Shown here piece by piece: positions 20,298-31,375 of a stretch of DNA of 64,000 nucleotides; position 1 is the stretch's first letter, and each line of letters starts with the position of its first letter. The notes under the pieces are model-generated. The model was not told where the DNA came from. It worked only from the letters and a program-made list of their open reading frames with translations, and ran no database searches. Where the stretch lies: the NCBI RefSeq assembly GCF_022096995.1, contig NZ_JACXGQ010000005.1, positions 310,001 to 374,000 on the forward strand, given 5' to 3'. The translations under genes were made by a program, and so were the position numbers. The DNA is from Yoonia sp. I 8.24. Its GTDB lineage: Bacteria > Pseudomonadota > Alphaproteobacteria > Rhodobacterales > Rhodobacteraceae.

Positions 20298-20311
20298 TTG
20301 ACCGAAGTCAA
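20298..20311 (-). promoter_or_regulatory. FNR/Dnr-type box upstream of phasin
   Basis: TTGAC-CGAA-GTCAA, a perfect inverted repeat. Its centre lies 69.5 bases before the phasin start, nearly the same distance as the box before phaC (71.5), so both promoters look alike in geometry. Confidence 0.75.
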
Positions 20312-20334
20312 ATGCCGCGCATGAACGTTGGACT

Positions 20335-21516
20335 TTAACTAAAGGCCTGTTGGCAGGCCGCCGCGATAGTGGCCTCTTCGTTTGTGGGGATGACGCATGT
20401 TGTTACACGCGCCGAATCGGTACTGATCGTCACTGCGTTTTGCTTATTCGCCGTTTCGTCCAATTCAATACCGAGCCACGCCAATCTGTCGCATATCAAA
20501 TGGCGTACCAATGCCGAGTTTTCACCGATACCGGCAGTGAATATGAGCGCATCCAACCCGCCGATGGCAGGTACCAACCCGGCCAGATGCGCGGCGGCAC
20601 GATAGCAATATAGCTCAATTGCTTCGCGCGCTTCCGGCGTGTCGCGATCCTGTAGGACCCGCATATCATTGCTGAGACCTGATACCCCTAAGAGACCGGA
20701 TTGTTTGTACAATAGGTTTTCGATTTCGGGCGCAGACATTCCTTTGGTTTGCATCAGATAGAGCACCACACCAGCGTCCAATGTCCCGCAGCGCTGTCCC
20801 ATCATCAGGCCGTCAAGCGCGGTAAACCCCATGCTTGTCGCCATGCTTTGGCGGTTTTTCATGGCGCACATGCTGGACCCGTTGCCAAGATGGGCGACGA
20901 TCACCCGGCTGCTTGGCTTGTCTGCAAAGTACTTGGGCAGCACGCTTGCGATGTAGTCATAGGAAAGCCCGTGAAACCCATAGCGGATGACGCCTTCAGC
21001 TGTGAAAGCTTGGGGTAATGCGAAAAGCTGCGCGAGATGGTCTTGCGTGCGATGAAAGCTGGTGTCGAAACACGCTATCTGAGGCAGGTGCGGGTCCCAT
21101 TGCGCGACCGCACGTATTGCAGCGATGTTGTGCGGTTGATGGAGCGGCGCAAGTGGAATAAGCGCCTCGAGCTCCGCCAGAACGGCTTGTGAAATGAGCG
21201 CGGGCCCAGAATACTTTTTGCCGCCATGCACAACCCGGTGCCCGACGCCGACAAGCGGCTGGTCACCCTGATATGCACGTAGCCAAGAAAGCAAACGCGC
21301 AAGAAGGTCTTCATGATCTAGCGATGCATCGATATGGGCCATCGCTGCGGAGTCGATAGGCATGTTTTCGGCATCCTGCGCCGAAAAAACCGGCGCGCTA
21401 CCGATGCCTGCGATTTTGCCCTTTAGCACGGGATTTTCGGTTCCATCGTCGCTGCCGAAAATCGCAAATTTGATGCTGGATGATCCTGCGTTTAACGTCA
21501 GGTAAGTGCCGGTCAT
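20335..21516 (-). CDS. ackA: Acetate/propionate kinase
   Basis: Converts acyl phosphate and ADP to acid and ATP. The 393-residue protein shows the kinase-fold start LTLNAGSSSIKFAIF, VGHRVVHGG, ACFDTSFH and FTAGIGENS, all ASKHA acetokinase motifs. Its ATG overlaps the stop of the MaoC-phosphotransacetylase gene (ATGA), so the pair is translationally coupled and would make ATP from acyl-CoA by substrate-level phosphorylation. Acyl chain preference is not decidable from sequence. Confidence 0.94.
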   Translation of the reverse strand: MTGTYLTLNAGSSSIKFAIFGSDDGTENPVLKGKIAGIGSAPVFSAQDAENMPIDSAAMAHIDASLDHEDLLARLLSWLRAYQGDQPLVGVGHRVVHGGKKYSGPALISQAVLAELEALIPLAPLHQPHNIAAIRAVAQWDPHLPQIACFDTSFHRTQDHLAQLFALPQAFTAEGVIRYGFHGLSYDYIASVLPKYFADKPSSRVIVAHLGNGSSMCAMKNRQSMATSMGFTALDGLMMGQRCGTLDAGVVLYLMQTKGMSAPEIENLLYKQSGLLGVSGLSNDMRVLQDRDTPEAREAIELYCYRAAAHLAGLVPAIGGLDALIFTAGIGENSALVRHLICDRLAWLGIELDETANKQNAVTISTDSARVTTCVIPTNEEATIAAACQQAFS

Positions 21517-22907
21517 ACCGCGGTTTCTTCATGAAAATGCACATATAGTTGCGCCATTGCGGTAGAGGTTAGCCGCGCCATAACGCTATCCGCGCGACTG
21601 GTAAGAACAATTGGCACCTGCGCGCCTAACACGATCCCTGCGGCATCAGCGCCCGCCAGATAGATCAGCTGTTTCGCGACCATATTTGCGGCTTCAAGGT
21701 CGGGCATTATCAAGATATCGGCGTCGCCAGCGATGTGTGATTGGATGCCTTTTGCGTTGGCGGCGGCTTCGGATATCGCGTTGTCAAAAGCCAATGGTCC
21801 GTCAAGCTGCCCCCCTTCGATCTGCCCTCTGTCCGCCATTTTACAAAGCGCCGCCGCATCAAGCGTGGACGGGATGCGCGGGGTCACCGTTTCAACCGCA
21901 GACAGCAAAGCGACTTTGGGGGCCGCAATACCAAGAGCATGGGCCAAATTAATGGCGTTTTGCACGATGTCACGTTTCGTTTGCAGGTCGGGAAATATGT
22001 TGATGGCGGCGTCGCTTATGATCAGTGGCTTGGGATGATTAGGAACATCCAGGATATAAAGGTGGCTCATCTTGCGTTCCGTGCGCAGGCCGATTTCGCG
22101 GCTGACGACTGGCTCTAATAGCTCATCAGTATGGAGCTTGCCCTTCATCAACATATTGACCTCGCCCGCGCGGGCCATGTCTACGGCTTGTTGTGCAGCG
22201 GCGTGGCTATGGGGGGCGTCGATGATCTCAAAACCGGATATATCACAGTTTGCTTCCGTGGCCGCGGCCTGAATTTTAGCTAAAGGCCCGATCAAAATTG
22301 GGATGATCATACCTTTGGCCGCGGCCTGCGCAGCCCCGTCTATCGATAATGGATCGCAGGGGTGGACGACGGCCGTGCGGACCGGCGGCAAGGTAGAGGC
22401 GTCAGCGATCAAAGCGCCAAACCGCGCGCCGCGTTCATGCAGATGAACCTCGGGGAGGTTGACTTGCGGGCGGCGGACCTTTTCGGTTGGGGCGATGACC
22501 AGTGCCTGCCCTTCGATCACAGTTTCGCCGTCTTGATTGACGCATAGGCAATCCAACGTGACTTTGTGATTTTTGAGAGCTTTATCTGCGACGGTCACAC
22601 GGATCGTCACAGTGTCACCCAAGCCCACCGCCCGGCGAAAACTTAAACTTTGGTTTAGGTAGATCGTTCCGGGGCCGGGAAGTTTGGTGCCCAAAACCGC
22701 AGAGATCAGCGCGCCACCCCACATGCCGTGGGCGATGACTTTGTGAAACATATCTGACTGGGCATATTCTTCGTCTACATGGGCGGGGTTCACATCACCT
22801 GACATGACCGCGAAAAGCTCGATGTCGTCGTGGCGCAGCGTTTTGGTTAGCTCTGCGACGTCGCCGACCTGAATTTCGTCGAAAGTCCTATTTTCGATAT
22901 ATTGCAT
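21513..22907 (-). CDS. Bifunctional MaoC-like hydratase / phosphate acyltransferase
   Basis: A 464-residue fusion. The N-terminal MaoC hot-dog domain (about residues 10-130; MSGDVNPAHVDEEYA holds the hydratase Asp-His signature) is joined to a phosphate acetyl/butyryltransferase domain (about 165-460; DAAINIFPDLQTKRDIVQNA). The first would hydrate (R)-enoyl-CoA or its reverse; the second swaps CoA for phosphate on an acyl group. It is coupled to ackA and lies 15 bases after fabI. The combination next to a PHA synthase suggests routing of acyl-CoA between PHA and acyl phosphate. AAAGG precedes the ATG. Confidence 0.9.
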   Translation of the reverse strand: MQYIENRTFDEIQVGDVAELTKTLRHDDIELFAVMSGDVNPAHVDEEYAQSDMFHKVIAHGMWGGALISAVLGTKLPGPGTIYLNQSLSFRRAVGLGDTVTIRVTVADKALKNHKVTLDCLCVNQDGETVIEGQALVIAPTEKVRRPQVNLPEVHLHERGARFGALIADASTLPPVRTAVVHPCDPLSIDGAAQAAAKGMIIPILIGPLAKIQAAATEANCDISGFEIIDAPHSHAAAQQAVDMARAGEVNMLMKGKLHTDELLEPVVSREIGLRTERKMSHLYILDVPNHPKPLIISDAAINIFPDLQTKRDIVQNAINLAHALGIAAPKVALLSAVETVTPRIPSTLDAAALCKMADRGQIEGGQLDGPLAFDNAISEAAANAKGIQSHIAGDADILIMPDLEAANMVAKQLIYLAGADAAGIVLGAQVPIVLTSRADSVMARLTSTAMAQLYVHFHEETAV

Positions 22908-22922
22908 GGCTGTTGACCTTTG

Positions 22923-23693
22923 TTACGCGCGCACGTGGTACCCGCCATCGATATAAGAGGTGTTGCCCGTCACTTTTTGCGAGAAATCACTGACCATCCC
23001 GACCGCCATGTGTCCGACATCTTTGATCGTTACGAGGCCTTGTTCTGGCGCGCGTGTTCTTGCGTCGTCAATCAATTCGTCAAAATGGTCGATTCCAGAT
23101 GCCGCCCGCGTTTGCAGCGGGCCCGGTGAGATGGCGTTGACGCGGATCTGTTGCGGCCCTAGTTCGGCCGCGAGGTATCTGACCGTGCCTTCTAGCGCTG
23201 ATTTGACTGGCCCCATGATGTTGTAATGATCGACGACTTTTTCAGCGCCATAATAGCTCATGGTGAGGATGCTGCCGCCGTTTTTCATTAACGGCATGGC
23301 CAAGCGCGTCATTCGGATCAGTGAATGGACTGAAATATCCATGGCCTGTGCGAACCCTTCTTTTGAACACGCGCTAACGGGGCCATGCAGGTCGTCCTTG
23401 GGGCAAAAGGCGATGGAATGCAGCATGAAGTCTAGCGATCCCCACTCAAAGTCGATTGCGTCAAATACGGCCTTCATTTGGCTATCGTCCTGGACGTCCA
23501 GCTGCATGAACAGCGGTGCGTCCAGTTTCGCCACAACCGGTGCGACAAAGCGTTTGGATTTTTCGCTGGCATAGGTCACCGCGAGTTCTGCACCAGCTTC
23601 GCGAAACGCGGTTGCGCAACCTGCTGCGATTGAATCTTCGTTTGCGATTCCGACAATAAGTCCGCGTTTGCCGTTAAGAAGGGTTTTCAACAT
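22923..23693 (-). CDS. fabI: Enoyl-ACP reductase FabI family
   Basis: NADH-dependent enoyl-acyl carrier protein reductase of 256 residues. The N-terminal LIVGIANEDSIAAGCA nucleotide-binding segment and the catalytic Tyr-x6-Lys in YNIMGPVKSALE are present. The location between a PHA synthase and a MaoC-phosphotransacetylase gene, rather than with fatty-acid genes, suggests an extra FabI dedicated to this low-oxygen cluster; whether another fabI exists cannot be seen here. Six bases separate it from phaC. Confidence 0.92.
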   Translation of the reverse strand: MLKTLLNGKRGLIVGIANEDSIAAGCATAFREAGAELAVTYASEKSKRFVAPVVAKLDAPLFMQLDVQDDSQMKAVFDAIDFEWGSLDFMLHSIAFCPKDDLHGPVSACSKEGFAQAMDISVHSLIRMTRLAMPLMKNGGSILTMSYYGAEKVVDHYNIMGPVKSALEGTVRYLAAELGPQQIRVNAISPGPLQTRAASGIDHFDELIDDARTRAPEQGLVTIKDVGHMAVGMVSDFSQKVTGNTSYIDGGYHVRA

Positions 23694-23699
23694 TTGTGA

Positions 23700-25535
23700 T
23701 TATTCCTGAAAGACATAGGTGCCGGGAGCGTCGCATATTGGTTCATATTCTGCGGTTCCGATTGCGGGTGGATCAACGGGTTCGCCCGACCGATCTCCCA
23801 ACCATTCTGCGAATTCTACCCACCATGATCCGTGCAAAGTTTCGGCTTCTGCCATCCAGGTGTCCGGATCCTGATAGGGTGAGTCCTTTGTTTTTGCGCG
23901 CATGCGGTAGTGGCGGCGTGGGTGGCCTGGCTCCGATACGATGCCCGCATTATGCCCTCCGCTGGTTAAAACAAATGTGACATCGGTGTCTGATAGCAAA
24001 TTGAATTTATAGACCGAATGCCAAGGTGCCACGTGATCATGTTCGGTCCCAACGATAATCACAGGAGCGCGGATGTCGGACACTACGACGGGTTGATCCC
24101 CCACGCGGTAGCGTCCTCCTGCAAGATCATTGTTAAGAAACAGCTTCCGCAAATATTCAGAATGCATCCGATACGGCATTCGCGTCGCATCTGCGTTCCA
24201 TGCCATCAGTGGGATCATTGGCGACCGTTCACCCATGAGATAGTCATGAATAATACGTGACCAAATCAGATCGTTGGATCGCAATAACTGGAATGCGCCC
24301 GCCATTTGCGTCGCGTCCAAATACCCTTTGTCCCACATGATATCTTCAAGATAGGTCAGCTGGCTGTCATTAATAAACAACGTCAGCTCGCCTGCTTGCG
24401 TGAAATCGACCTGTGCTGCGAGCAACGTCAGGCTCTTAAGCCGGGTATCATTGTCGCGTGCCATCGCCGCTGCTGCGATGGATAGCAGCGTGCCACCCAA
24501 ACAATATCCCGCCGCGTGAATTTCAGGGCTACCGCTGATTTGTGAAGCGGCTGTGATGGCTTGCATGATGCCCTGTGATAGATAGTCATCCATTCCCAGG
24601 TTGCGATCGTCGGCATCCGGGTTTTTCCAAGAAACCATGAACACGGTGAAGCCCTGCTCTGTCAGATACCGCACCAGTGAATCCCGTTCGGTAAGATCAA
24701 GGATGTAGTATTTCATGATCCATGCAGGCACGATCAAAATGGGTTCAGGGCGCACCTTGTCCGTTGTTGGCGCATACTGGATCAATTCGATAAGGTGGTT
24801 GCGATAGACGACTTTACCCGGGGTCGTCGCCATGTTTTTACCGACGACGAAAGCGTCGCTGCCCACCGGTTTTTGTTCAGCGTTGCGCAAGGAGACGTCT
24901 TCGATGAAATTCTGCCAGCCGCGCCATAGGTTCATGCCGCCTTGTTCATAGGTTTTGGCCAGTACTTGCGGATTGGTGAACAGGTAGTTCGACGGAGAGA
25001 ATACATCTAGAATTTGGCGTGCAGTGAACGTGACGACGTTTTCGTGCTGCTTAGTCACGCCTTCGACGTCAGTTGTCGCGTTGTGCCACCATTGTTGGTT
25101 TAACAAAAATGCCTGTGACATCGCGTTGAACGGCCATCTATTCCATTCTTCCCCATTGAACCGCTTGTCTTGCGGCAGCGCAGTGATGCATTGTGCGGGC
25201 GTGTCGGGGCTTTGGGCGCTCAATGTCGCGAAACTCGCAAAACGACCAGCTTTCTTTGCCGCTTTCTCTGCCAGCTCCCATTGCTTTCCGGGGGCAGAGT
25301 AGAGGTGCAGCGCCCAGTCCGAAAATGCTGCCGCAAGCGCGATTGGGGATAACCCACCAGTGAAACGCGCATGTGCAGCGTTGAGCCCCCTATCAATCGC
25401 TTGTGTAATCGAAGTGTGGTCGGAATTGCGTTCATTCATCGTGCTGTAAGGCACCGGGAATTCACCACGACGGCTTAGGGGTAGGGCAGCGACGTCGGTG
25501 GTTTGATTGTCATGCAATGTGGTGATGTTCGCCAT
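23700..25535 (-). CDS. phaC: Poly(3-hydroxyalkanoate) synthase, class I-like
   Basis: Polymerises (R)-3-hydroxyacyl-CoA into storage polyester. The 611-residue protein has the lipase-like box GYCLGGTLL with the catalytic Cys (about residue 350), the catalytic Asp region VGTEHDHVAPWHSVYK and the His region TSGGHNAGIVSEPG. AAAGG precedes the ATG at 25535. First gene of the leftward cluster phaC-fabI-maoC/pta-ackA-phasin-usp. An FNR-type box shared with the divergent N-ATPase operon is centred 71.5 bases upstream. Confidence 0.93.
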   Translation of the reverse strand: MANITTLHDNQTTDVAALPLSRRGEFPVPYSTMNERNSDHTSITQAIDRGLNAAHARFTGGLSPIALAAAFSDWALHLYSAPGKQWELAEKAAKKAGRFASFATLSAQSPDTPAQCITALPQDKRFNGEEWNRWPFNAMSQAFLLNQQWWHNATTDVEGVTKQHENVVTFTARQILDVFSPSNYLFTNPQVLAKTYEQGGMNLWRGWQNFIEDVSLRNAEQKPVGSDAFVVGKNMATTPGKVVYRNHLIELIQYAPTTDKVRPEPILIVPAWIMKYYILDLTERDSLVRYLTEQGFTVFMVSWKNPDADDRNLGMDDYLSQGIMQAITAASQISGSPEIHAAGYCLGGTLLSIAAAAMARDNDTRLKSLTLLAAQVDFTQAGELTLFINDSQLTYLEDIMWDKGYLDATQMAGAFQLLRSNDLIWSRIIHDYLMGERSPMIPLMAWNADATRMPYRMHSEYLRKLFLNNDLAGGRYRVGDQPVVVSDIRAPVIIVGTEHDHVAPWHSVYKFNLLSDTDVTFVLTSGGHNAGIVSEPGHPRRHYRMRAKTKDSPYQDPDTWMAEAETLHGSWWVEFAEWLGDRSGEPVDPPAIGTAEYEPICDAPGTYVFQE

Positions 25536-25599
25536 CGAACAACCTTTCCGATTCGACCAAAGCTAATGGGAAAACTAAACGATTTGGGATGCGGGGCTA

Positions 25600-25613
25600 T
25601 TGACCTACATCAA
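25600..25613. promoter_or_regulatory. FNR/Dnr-type box between phaC and the N-ATPase operon
   Basis: TTGAC-CTAC-ATCAA lies in the 176-base gap between divergent phaC and atpD. The -41.5 spacing would place the leftward start near 25565, a leader of about 30 bases, and the rightward start near 25648. One box could therefore serve both operons. Confidence 0.78.
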
Positions 25614-25681
25614 TCACATGTCCCCGGTTTTTGTATAACTAGTACAGCGGAGGGAACCGCAAGTCGTCGCTGGAGAAGTAG

Positions 25682-27527
<1,846 letters not shown>

Positions 27528-27531
<4 letters not shown>

Positions 27532-27815
27532 CAGCGAAACCGGATAAATCCACGGATGATATCACGCGCCAAGCAAGGCGGATGAAAGCGATCCGCGATA
27601 ATCCGGGGCCAAGCCCGCTGCGTGGGATTGGCACGTTTGGGATGATTGGCTGGTCTGTTGCTGTGCCAACGGTTGGCGGTGCGTTCTTGGGTCATCGGCT
27701 TGATGGGAAAGCGCCACAATCCTTTTCGTGGACCATTGCGCTGATCTTAGGCGGTGTTGTGGTGGGGGCGTTCATTGCCGCATCTTGGATGAGTAAAGAA
27801 GGAGACGACAAATGA
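27528..27815 (+). CDS. atpQ: N-type ATPase AtpQ (AtpI-like) subunit
   Basis: A 95-residue protein with a charged N-terminus and two membrane helices (about residues 35-55 and 66-88), the layout of AtpI/AtpQ. AtpI-type proteins help c-ring assembly and may move Mg2+; the Q form is specific to N-ATPase operons. Assigned by position and topology. ATGA overlap on both sides. Confidence 0.85.
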
Positions 27816-28111
27816 TGGCTGTTAATTGGGCTGCCGTCGCGCTGGGCGGCGGTATCGGAACCATAACGGGCGCGCTCTTCTTCTGGGGCTTAGCGTTCGG
27901 CATGCGGCATGCGCTGCGCAGTGAAAGCCCGGTAAAGGCATTGGTGCTTAGCGCGGTTTTGCGCATAACTGTTTTGCTTGCTGTGGGGTGGATCGTTGCC
28001 ACGCAGGCCGGACCCTGGGCCGCTGTTGGTTATGCTCTGGCGTTCTTTCTGACACGATTTATTGCCACGACATTTGCGCCCATTGGGCCGCGTGGGGCGT
28101 CGGCGTCATGA
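27812..28111 (+). CDS. atpR: N-type ATPase AtpR subunit
   Basis: A 99-residue protein with about three membrane helices, a single buried-looking Arg in the third (ALAFFLTRFIATTF) and position between atpQ and atpB, as expected of AtpR. In the family, AtpR is proposed to interact with the c-ring carboxylates. A second in-frame ATG follows immediately at 27815, so the exact start is uncertain by one residue. Confidence 0.83.
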   Translation: MMAVNWAAVALGGGIGTITGALFFWGLAFGMRHALRSESPVKALVLSAVLRITVLLAVGWIVATQAGPWAAVGYALAFFLTRFIATTFAPIGPRGASAS

Positions 28112-28797
28112 ACTTAACCCCCGATAACACGGTCATGTTCACGCTATGGGGCCTGCCGATAAATGCCACCATTTTCTATACTTGGTTTGTGATGATCCTA
28201 CTGACGGGCGCATCAATGTTGATCACCCGCAACTTGCGCCCAGACGTGCCGCCAAACAGGTGGCGCACAACGCTAGAGGTGATCGTCAAAGGCATTCAAA
28301 GCCAGATCGCGGAAATTGCGCCGGGCCCGTCGCGGCATTTGCTGTACTTCGCGGGGACGCTGTTTCTATTTGTTGCGGTATCGAATCTGTTGCTTGTTGT
28401 TCCGGGGTTTGAGCCCCCGACATCATCACTTTCGACCACAACTGCGCTTGCGATATCGGTATTGATTGCGGTGCCGCTGTTCGGTGTAAGCAGCCGGGGT
28501 CTTGGTGGCTATCTCAAGACCTATCTTGAACCATCGTTCATCATGCTGCCGTTTAACATCATTTCAGAATTCTCCCGCGGTATTTCGCTCGCAATTCGCT
28601 TGTATGGCAACATCATGAGCGGGGCCGTGATCGCGGCTATTTTGCTGACGGTAGCTCCTTTCTTCTTTCCTGTCGTGATGGATGTGTTGGGTCTGCTGAC
28701 CGGCATGATCCAAGCCTACATCTTTGCAATCTTGGCGACGGTTTACATTTCCAGCGCCACTGCGCCTCCTTCCCAGCCTGAAAAGGATATCTTATGA
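28108..28797 (+). CDS. atpB: N-type ATPase a subunit
   Basis: Membrane stator subunit a (229 residues, about five or six helices). The conserved stator Arg lies in EFSRGISLAIRLYGNIMSG (about residues 155-173). It forms the ion half-channels with the c-ring. The frame is open from 27988, but ATG 28108 overlaps the atpR stop as ATGA, like the other junctions in the operon. Confidence 0.93.
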   Translation: MNLTPDNTVMFTLWGLPINATIFYTWFVMILLTGASMLITRNLRPDVPPNRWRTTLEVIVKGIQSQIAEIAPGPSRHLLYFAGTLFLFVAVSNLLLVVPGFEPPTSSLSTTTALAISVLIAVPLFGVSSRGLGGYLKTYLEPSFIMLPFNIISEFSRGISLAIRLYGNIMSGAVIAAILLTVAPFFFPVVMDVLGLLTGMIQAYIFAILATVYISSATAPPSQPEKDIL

Positions 28798-29081
28798 CTG
28801 AACTTGCTATCATTGCCGCCGTTTCAATCTTCACCGCAGGTTTGACCGTTTCTTTCGGCGCGATCGGACCCGCACTGGGTGAAGGGCGCGCTGCCGCCAA
28901 TGCCCTGAATGCAATTGCGCAGCAGCCCGATGCGGCCCCGACAATATCACGCACGTTGTTTGTTAGCCTTGCAATGATCGAATCAACGGCGATCTATTGC
29001 TTTGTGGTCGCCATGATCCTGATCTTCGCGAACCCGTTCTGGATAGCAGCGCTTGCGGCCTCGCAGTCCACAGGGGGCTAA
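28794..29081 (+). CDS. atpE: N-type ATPase c subunit
   Basis: A 95-residue two-helix proteolipid. Helix 2 has the ion-binding Glu63 followed by Ser64-Thr65 and Tyr68 (MIESTAIY), the pattern of sodium-binding c subunits. Helix 1 has Glu30 (GPALGEGRAA) where sodium F-ATPases have Gln, giving two carboxylates per subunit. From memory, N-ATPases were predicted to be sodium pumps, but a characterised Burkholderia enzyme was reported proton-specific, so coupling ion is open. Confidence 0.93.
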   Translation: MTELAIIAAVSIFTAGLTVSFGAIGPALGEGRAAANALNAIAQQPDAAPTISRTLFVSLAMIESTAIYCFVVAMILIFANPFWIAALAASQSTGG

Positions 29082-29084
29082 ATC

Positions 29085-29834
29085 ATGTCCATCGACTGGA
29101 TGACTGTTGGTGCGCAGATTGCCAATTTTTTGGTACTTGTCTGGCTGCTAAAGCGGTTCCTTTACCGCCCCATTCTCGATGGAATCGACGCCCGCGAAGC
29201 CGAGATTACCCAACGTATGACCGAGGCTGTGGATGCAAAAGATGGGGCGGAGGCAATTACCGAGGAATACCACGAAAAATTGCAGAAATTGCATGTGTCG
29301 CAGGCTGAAATGTCCGAAACCATCCGAAAGTCGGCCGAGGATCAGCGCGATACCTTGCTGGCTGAGGCGCGCAATCAAATGGAGTCTGAACGCGCAGGCT
29401 GGCAGGCGCATATGGATGATGAGGCGCATAAATATACCGCCCGTTTGCAGCTTGCGGGCGCAGATGCGTTGTTATCGTTGACCCGCAAAGCATTGAACGA
29501 TTTGGCCGATGAGACGCTAGAGGATCGTATCGCGCGCAATCTGGCGCGACAGCTGAAACCAATGGCAGCAGATCTGAACGCTGCTGCTGGCGATGGGGCC
29601 TTAGCGATCGTTGTCAGCCACAGCGCCTTGGCGCAATCCGTGCAGGACGATTTGGTTGCAGAGCTGGAAATCATGTTCCCGCAGGTAGCGGTCACATTCG
29701 AAGTGGATGAGGCCCAATCGCCGGGGATTATGTTGCGCATTGGTGGGGCGCAGCTGGCGTGGACCGTTGATTCATACATCGACGGGCTCGCGGCCTCGGT
29801 CGATGACCGGCTTGGCAACGGGCCAAGGGTATAA
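29085..29834 (+). CDS. atpF: N-type ATPase b subunit (long form)
   Basis: A 249-residue stator subunit: a short N-terminal membrane helix (about residues 5-25, [19 protein letters not shown]), a long charged coiled-coil (about 35-140) and an extra C-terminal domain (about 145-249). The extension makes it about 90 residues longer than ordinary b subunits and resembles a fused delta-like part, in keeping with the lack of atpH in this operon. Confidence 0.9.
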   Translation: MSIDWMTVGAQIANFLVLVWLLKRFLYRPILDGIDAREAEITQRMTEAVDAKDGAEAITEEYHEKLQKLHVSQAEMSETIRKSAEDQRDTLLAEARNQMESERAGWQAHMDDEAHKYTARLQLAGADALLSLTRKALNDLADETLEDRIARNLARQLKPMAADLNAAAGDGALAIVVSHSALAQSVQDDLVAELEIMFPQVAVTFEVDEAQSPGIMLRIGGAQLAWTVDSYIDGLAASVDDRLGNGPRV

Positions 29835-29836
29835 CG

Positions 29837-31375
29837 ATGCAAACTGACCCTTCTATAATCGATACCAATCTTGAAAAGATGGTGAAAGCGTTGCTGGAAA
29901 GCCCAGCCCCCGCTCCGCAGTTAAGCGAAATCGGGCAGGTTGCCGAAGTTGCGGACGGGATTGCCGTTGTGACGGGGCTAGAACGCGCTTTGTCAGACGA
30001 GGTTCTGGCGTTTGAAAATGGTGTGCAGGGTATTGTTCTTGATCTTGAACCCGGCCGTTTGGGCGTTGTGCTATTGGGTCCTTCCGACAATATCGGGGTC
30101 GGACAAAACGTCTTTCGCACGCATACCGTTGTCAGCACACATGTGGGCCCTAGCCTGCTGGGACGCGTCGTTGACGCACGTGGGTTGCCCATTGATGATA
30201 AGGGCCCCACAGATAGCGACTCCGTGCGCCCAGTTGAATCGGAAGCCCCAGAAATTCTGGAACGCAAAGCAATTTCGCGACCTCTAGCTACGGGGATCAA
30301 GGCCGTAGATGCGGCAGTGCCAATCGGTCTGGGGCAACGCCAACTGGTGATCGGGGATCGACAAACCGGCAAGACATCTTTGGCGGTGGACACAATCTTG
30401 AACCAAAAGCACACGGATGTGGTTTGCATCTACTGTGCGATTGGACAGCGCGGTGACGCCGTGGCCAAGGTCATCGGCGCGATCACGCAGGGTGGCATGC
30501 GAGAGCGGACTGTCATTCTGGCCGCAGGTGACGAGGAGGCCGCAGGGCTGGCCTACATCGCACCTTATAGCGCGCTTACGATTGCAGAATCCTTTGCCGC
30601 GCAGGGGCGCGACGTGCTGGTAGTCTTGGATGATCTTACCCACCATGCGCGATCTTATCGCGAATTGTCTTTGTTGCTGCGACGCCCGCCGGGCCGCGAG
30701 GCGTTTCCGGGCGATATTTTCTATATCCATGCGCGCTTGCTAGAACGCGCAGGCCAATTCACAGAGGCCGCGGGAGATGGGTCGATCACGGTTTTACCCG
30801 TGGTCGAAACACAGGCTGAAAACCTATCTGCCTATATTCCGACAAATCTTATTTCGATCACAGATGGGCAGATTTACCTCTCTCCACGACTGGTCCGAAA
30901 AAACCAATTTCCTGCGGTGGATTTAGGCGTTTCCGTCAGCCGCGTGGGCGGAAAGGCACAAAGCAAAGCGTTTCGATCCGTTGCGGGGAACCTGCGCGTG
31001 ACCTTGTCGCAGTTTGAAGAATTGGAAGACTTCGCGCGGTTTGGCACCCGTCTTGACGATGCGACGCGCGCGCGTCTGCAACGGGGTGCTGCTGTACGGG
31101 CATCATTGCGGCAATCCGAACGTGATCCCATTGCGGCCGTTGAACAGTTGACGGTGTTGGTTGCGGCAATGGATGGCCAGTTCGATGGGCTGGACGAGGC
31201 AGGGATTTTTGCGGTTATGGCAGAACTCAGGGCCGCTGCCGCCCATGAATTGGATGATATCGCACAAATGATAGCCCAGAATGAACCCATTGATGACGCG
31301 ATACGCGCGCGAATGGCTGCGCTAGGCCAGCAGGCGCGGGCGTCGGTAGGGGGCACCAATGACCCAATCACTTGA
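29837..31375 (+). CDS. atpA: N-type ATPase alpha subunit
   Basis: Non-catalytic alpha subunit, 512 residues. Walker [10 protein letters not shown] (about residues 173-181), the alpha-specific [16 protein letters not shown] region and VSRVGGKAQ are present. Two bases after atpF; its 3' end overlaps atpG by 17 bases. Confidence 0.94.
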   Translation: MQTDPSIIDTNLEKMVKALLESPAPAPQLSEIGQVAEVADGIAVVTGLERALSDEVLAFENGVQGIVLDLEPGRLGVVLLGPSDNIGVGQNVFRTHTVVSTHVGPSLLGRVVDARGLPIDDKGPTDSDSVRPVESEAPEILERKAISRPLATGIKAVDAAVPIGLGQRQLVIGDRQTGKTSLAVDTILNQKHTDVVCIYCAIGQRGDAVAKVIGAITQGGMRERTVILAAGDEEAAGLAYIAPYSALTIAESFAAQGRDVLVVLDDLTHHARSYRELSLLLRRPPGREAFPGDIFYIHARLLERAGQFTEAAGDGSITVLPVVETQAENLSAYIPTNLISITDGQIYLSPRLVRKNQFPAVDLGVSVSRVGGKAQSKAFRSVAGNLRVTLSQFEELEDFARFGTRLDDATRARLQRGAAVRASLRQSERDPIAAVEQLTVLVAAMDGQFDGLDEAGIFAVMAELRAAAAHELDDIAQMIAQNEPIDDAIRARMAALGQQARASVGGTNDPIT

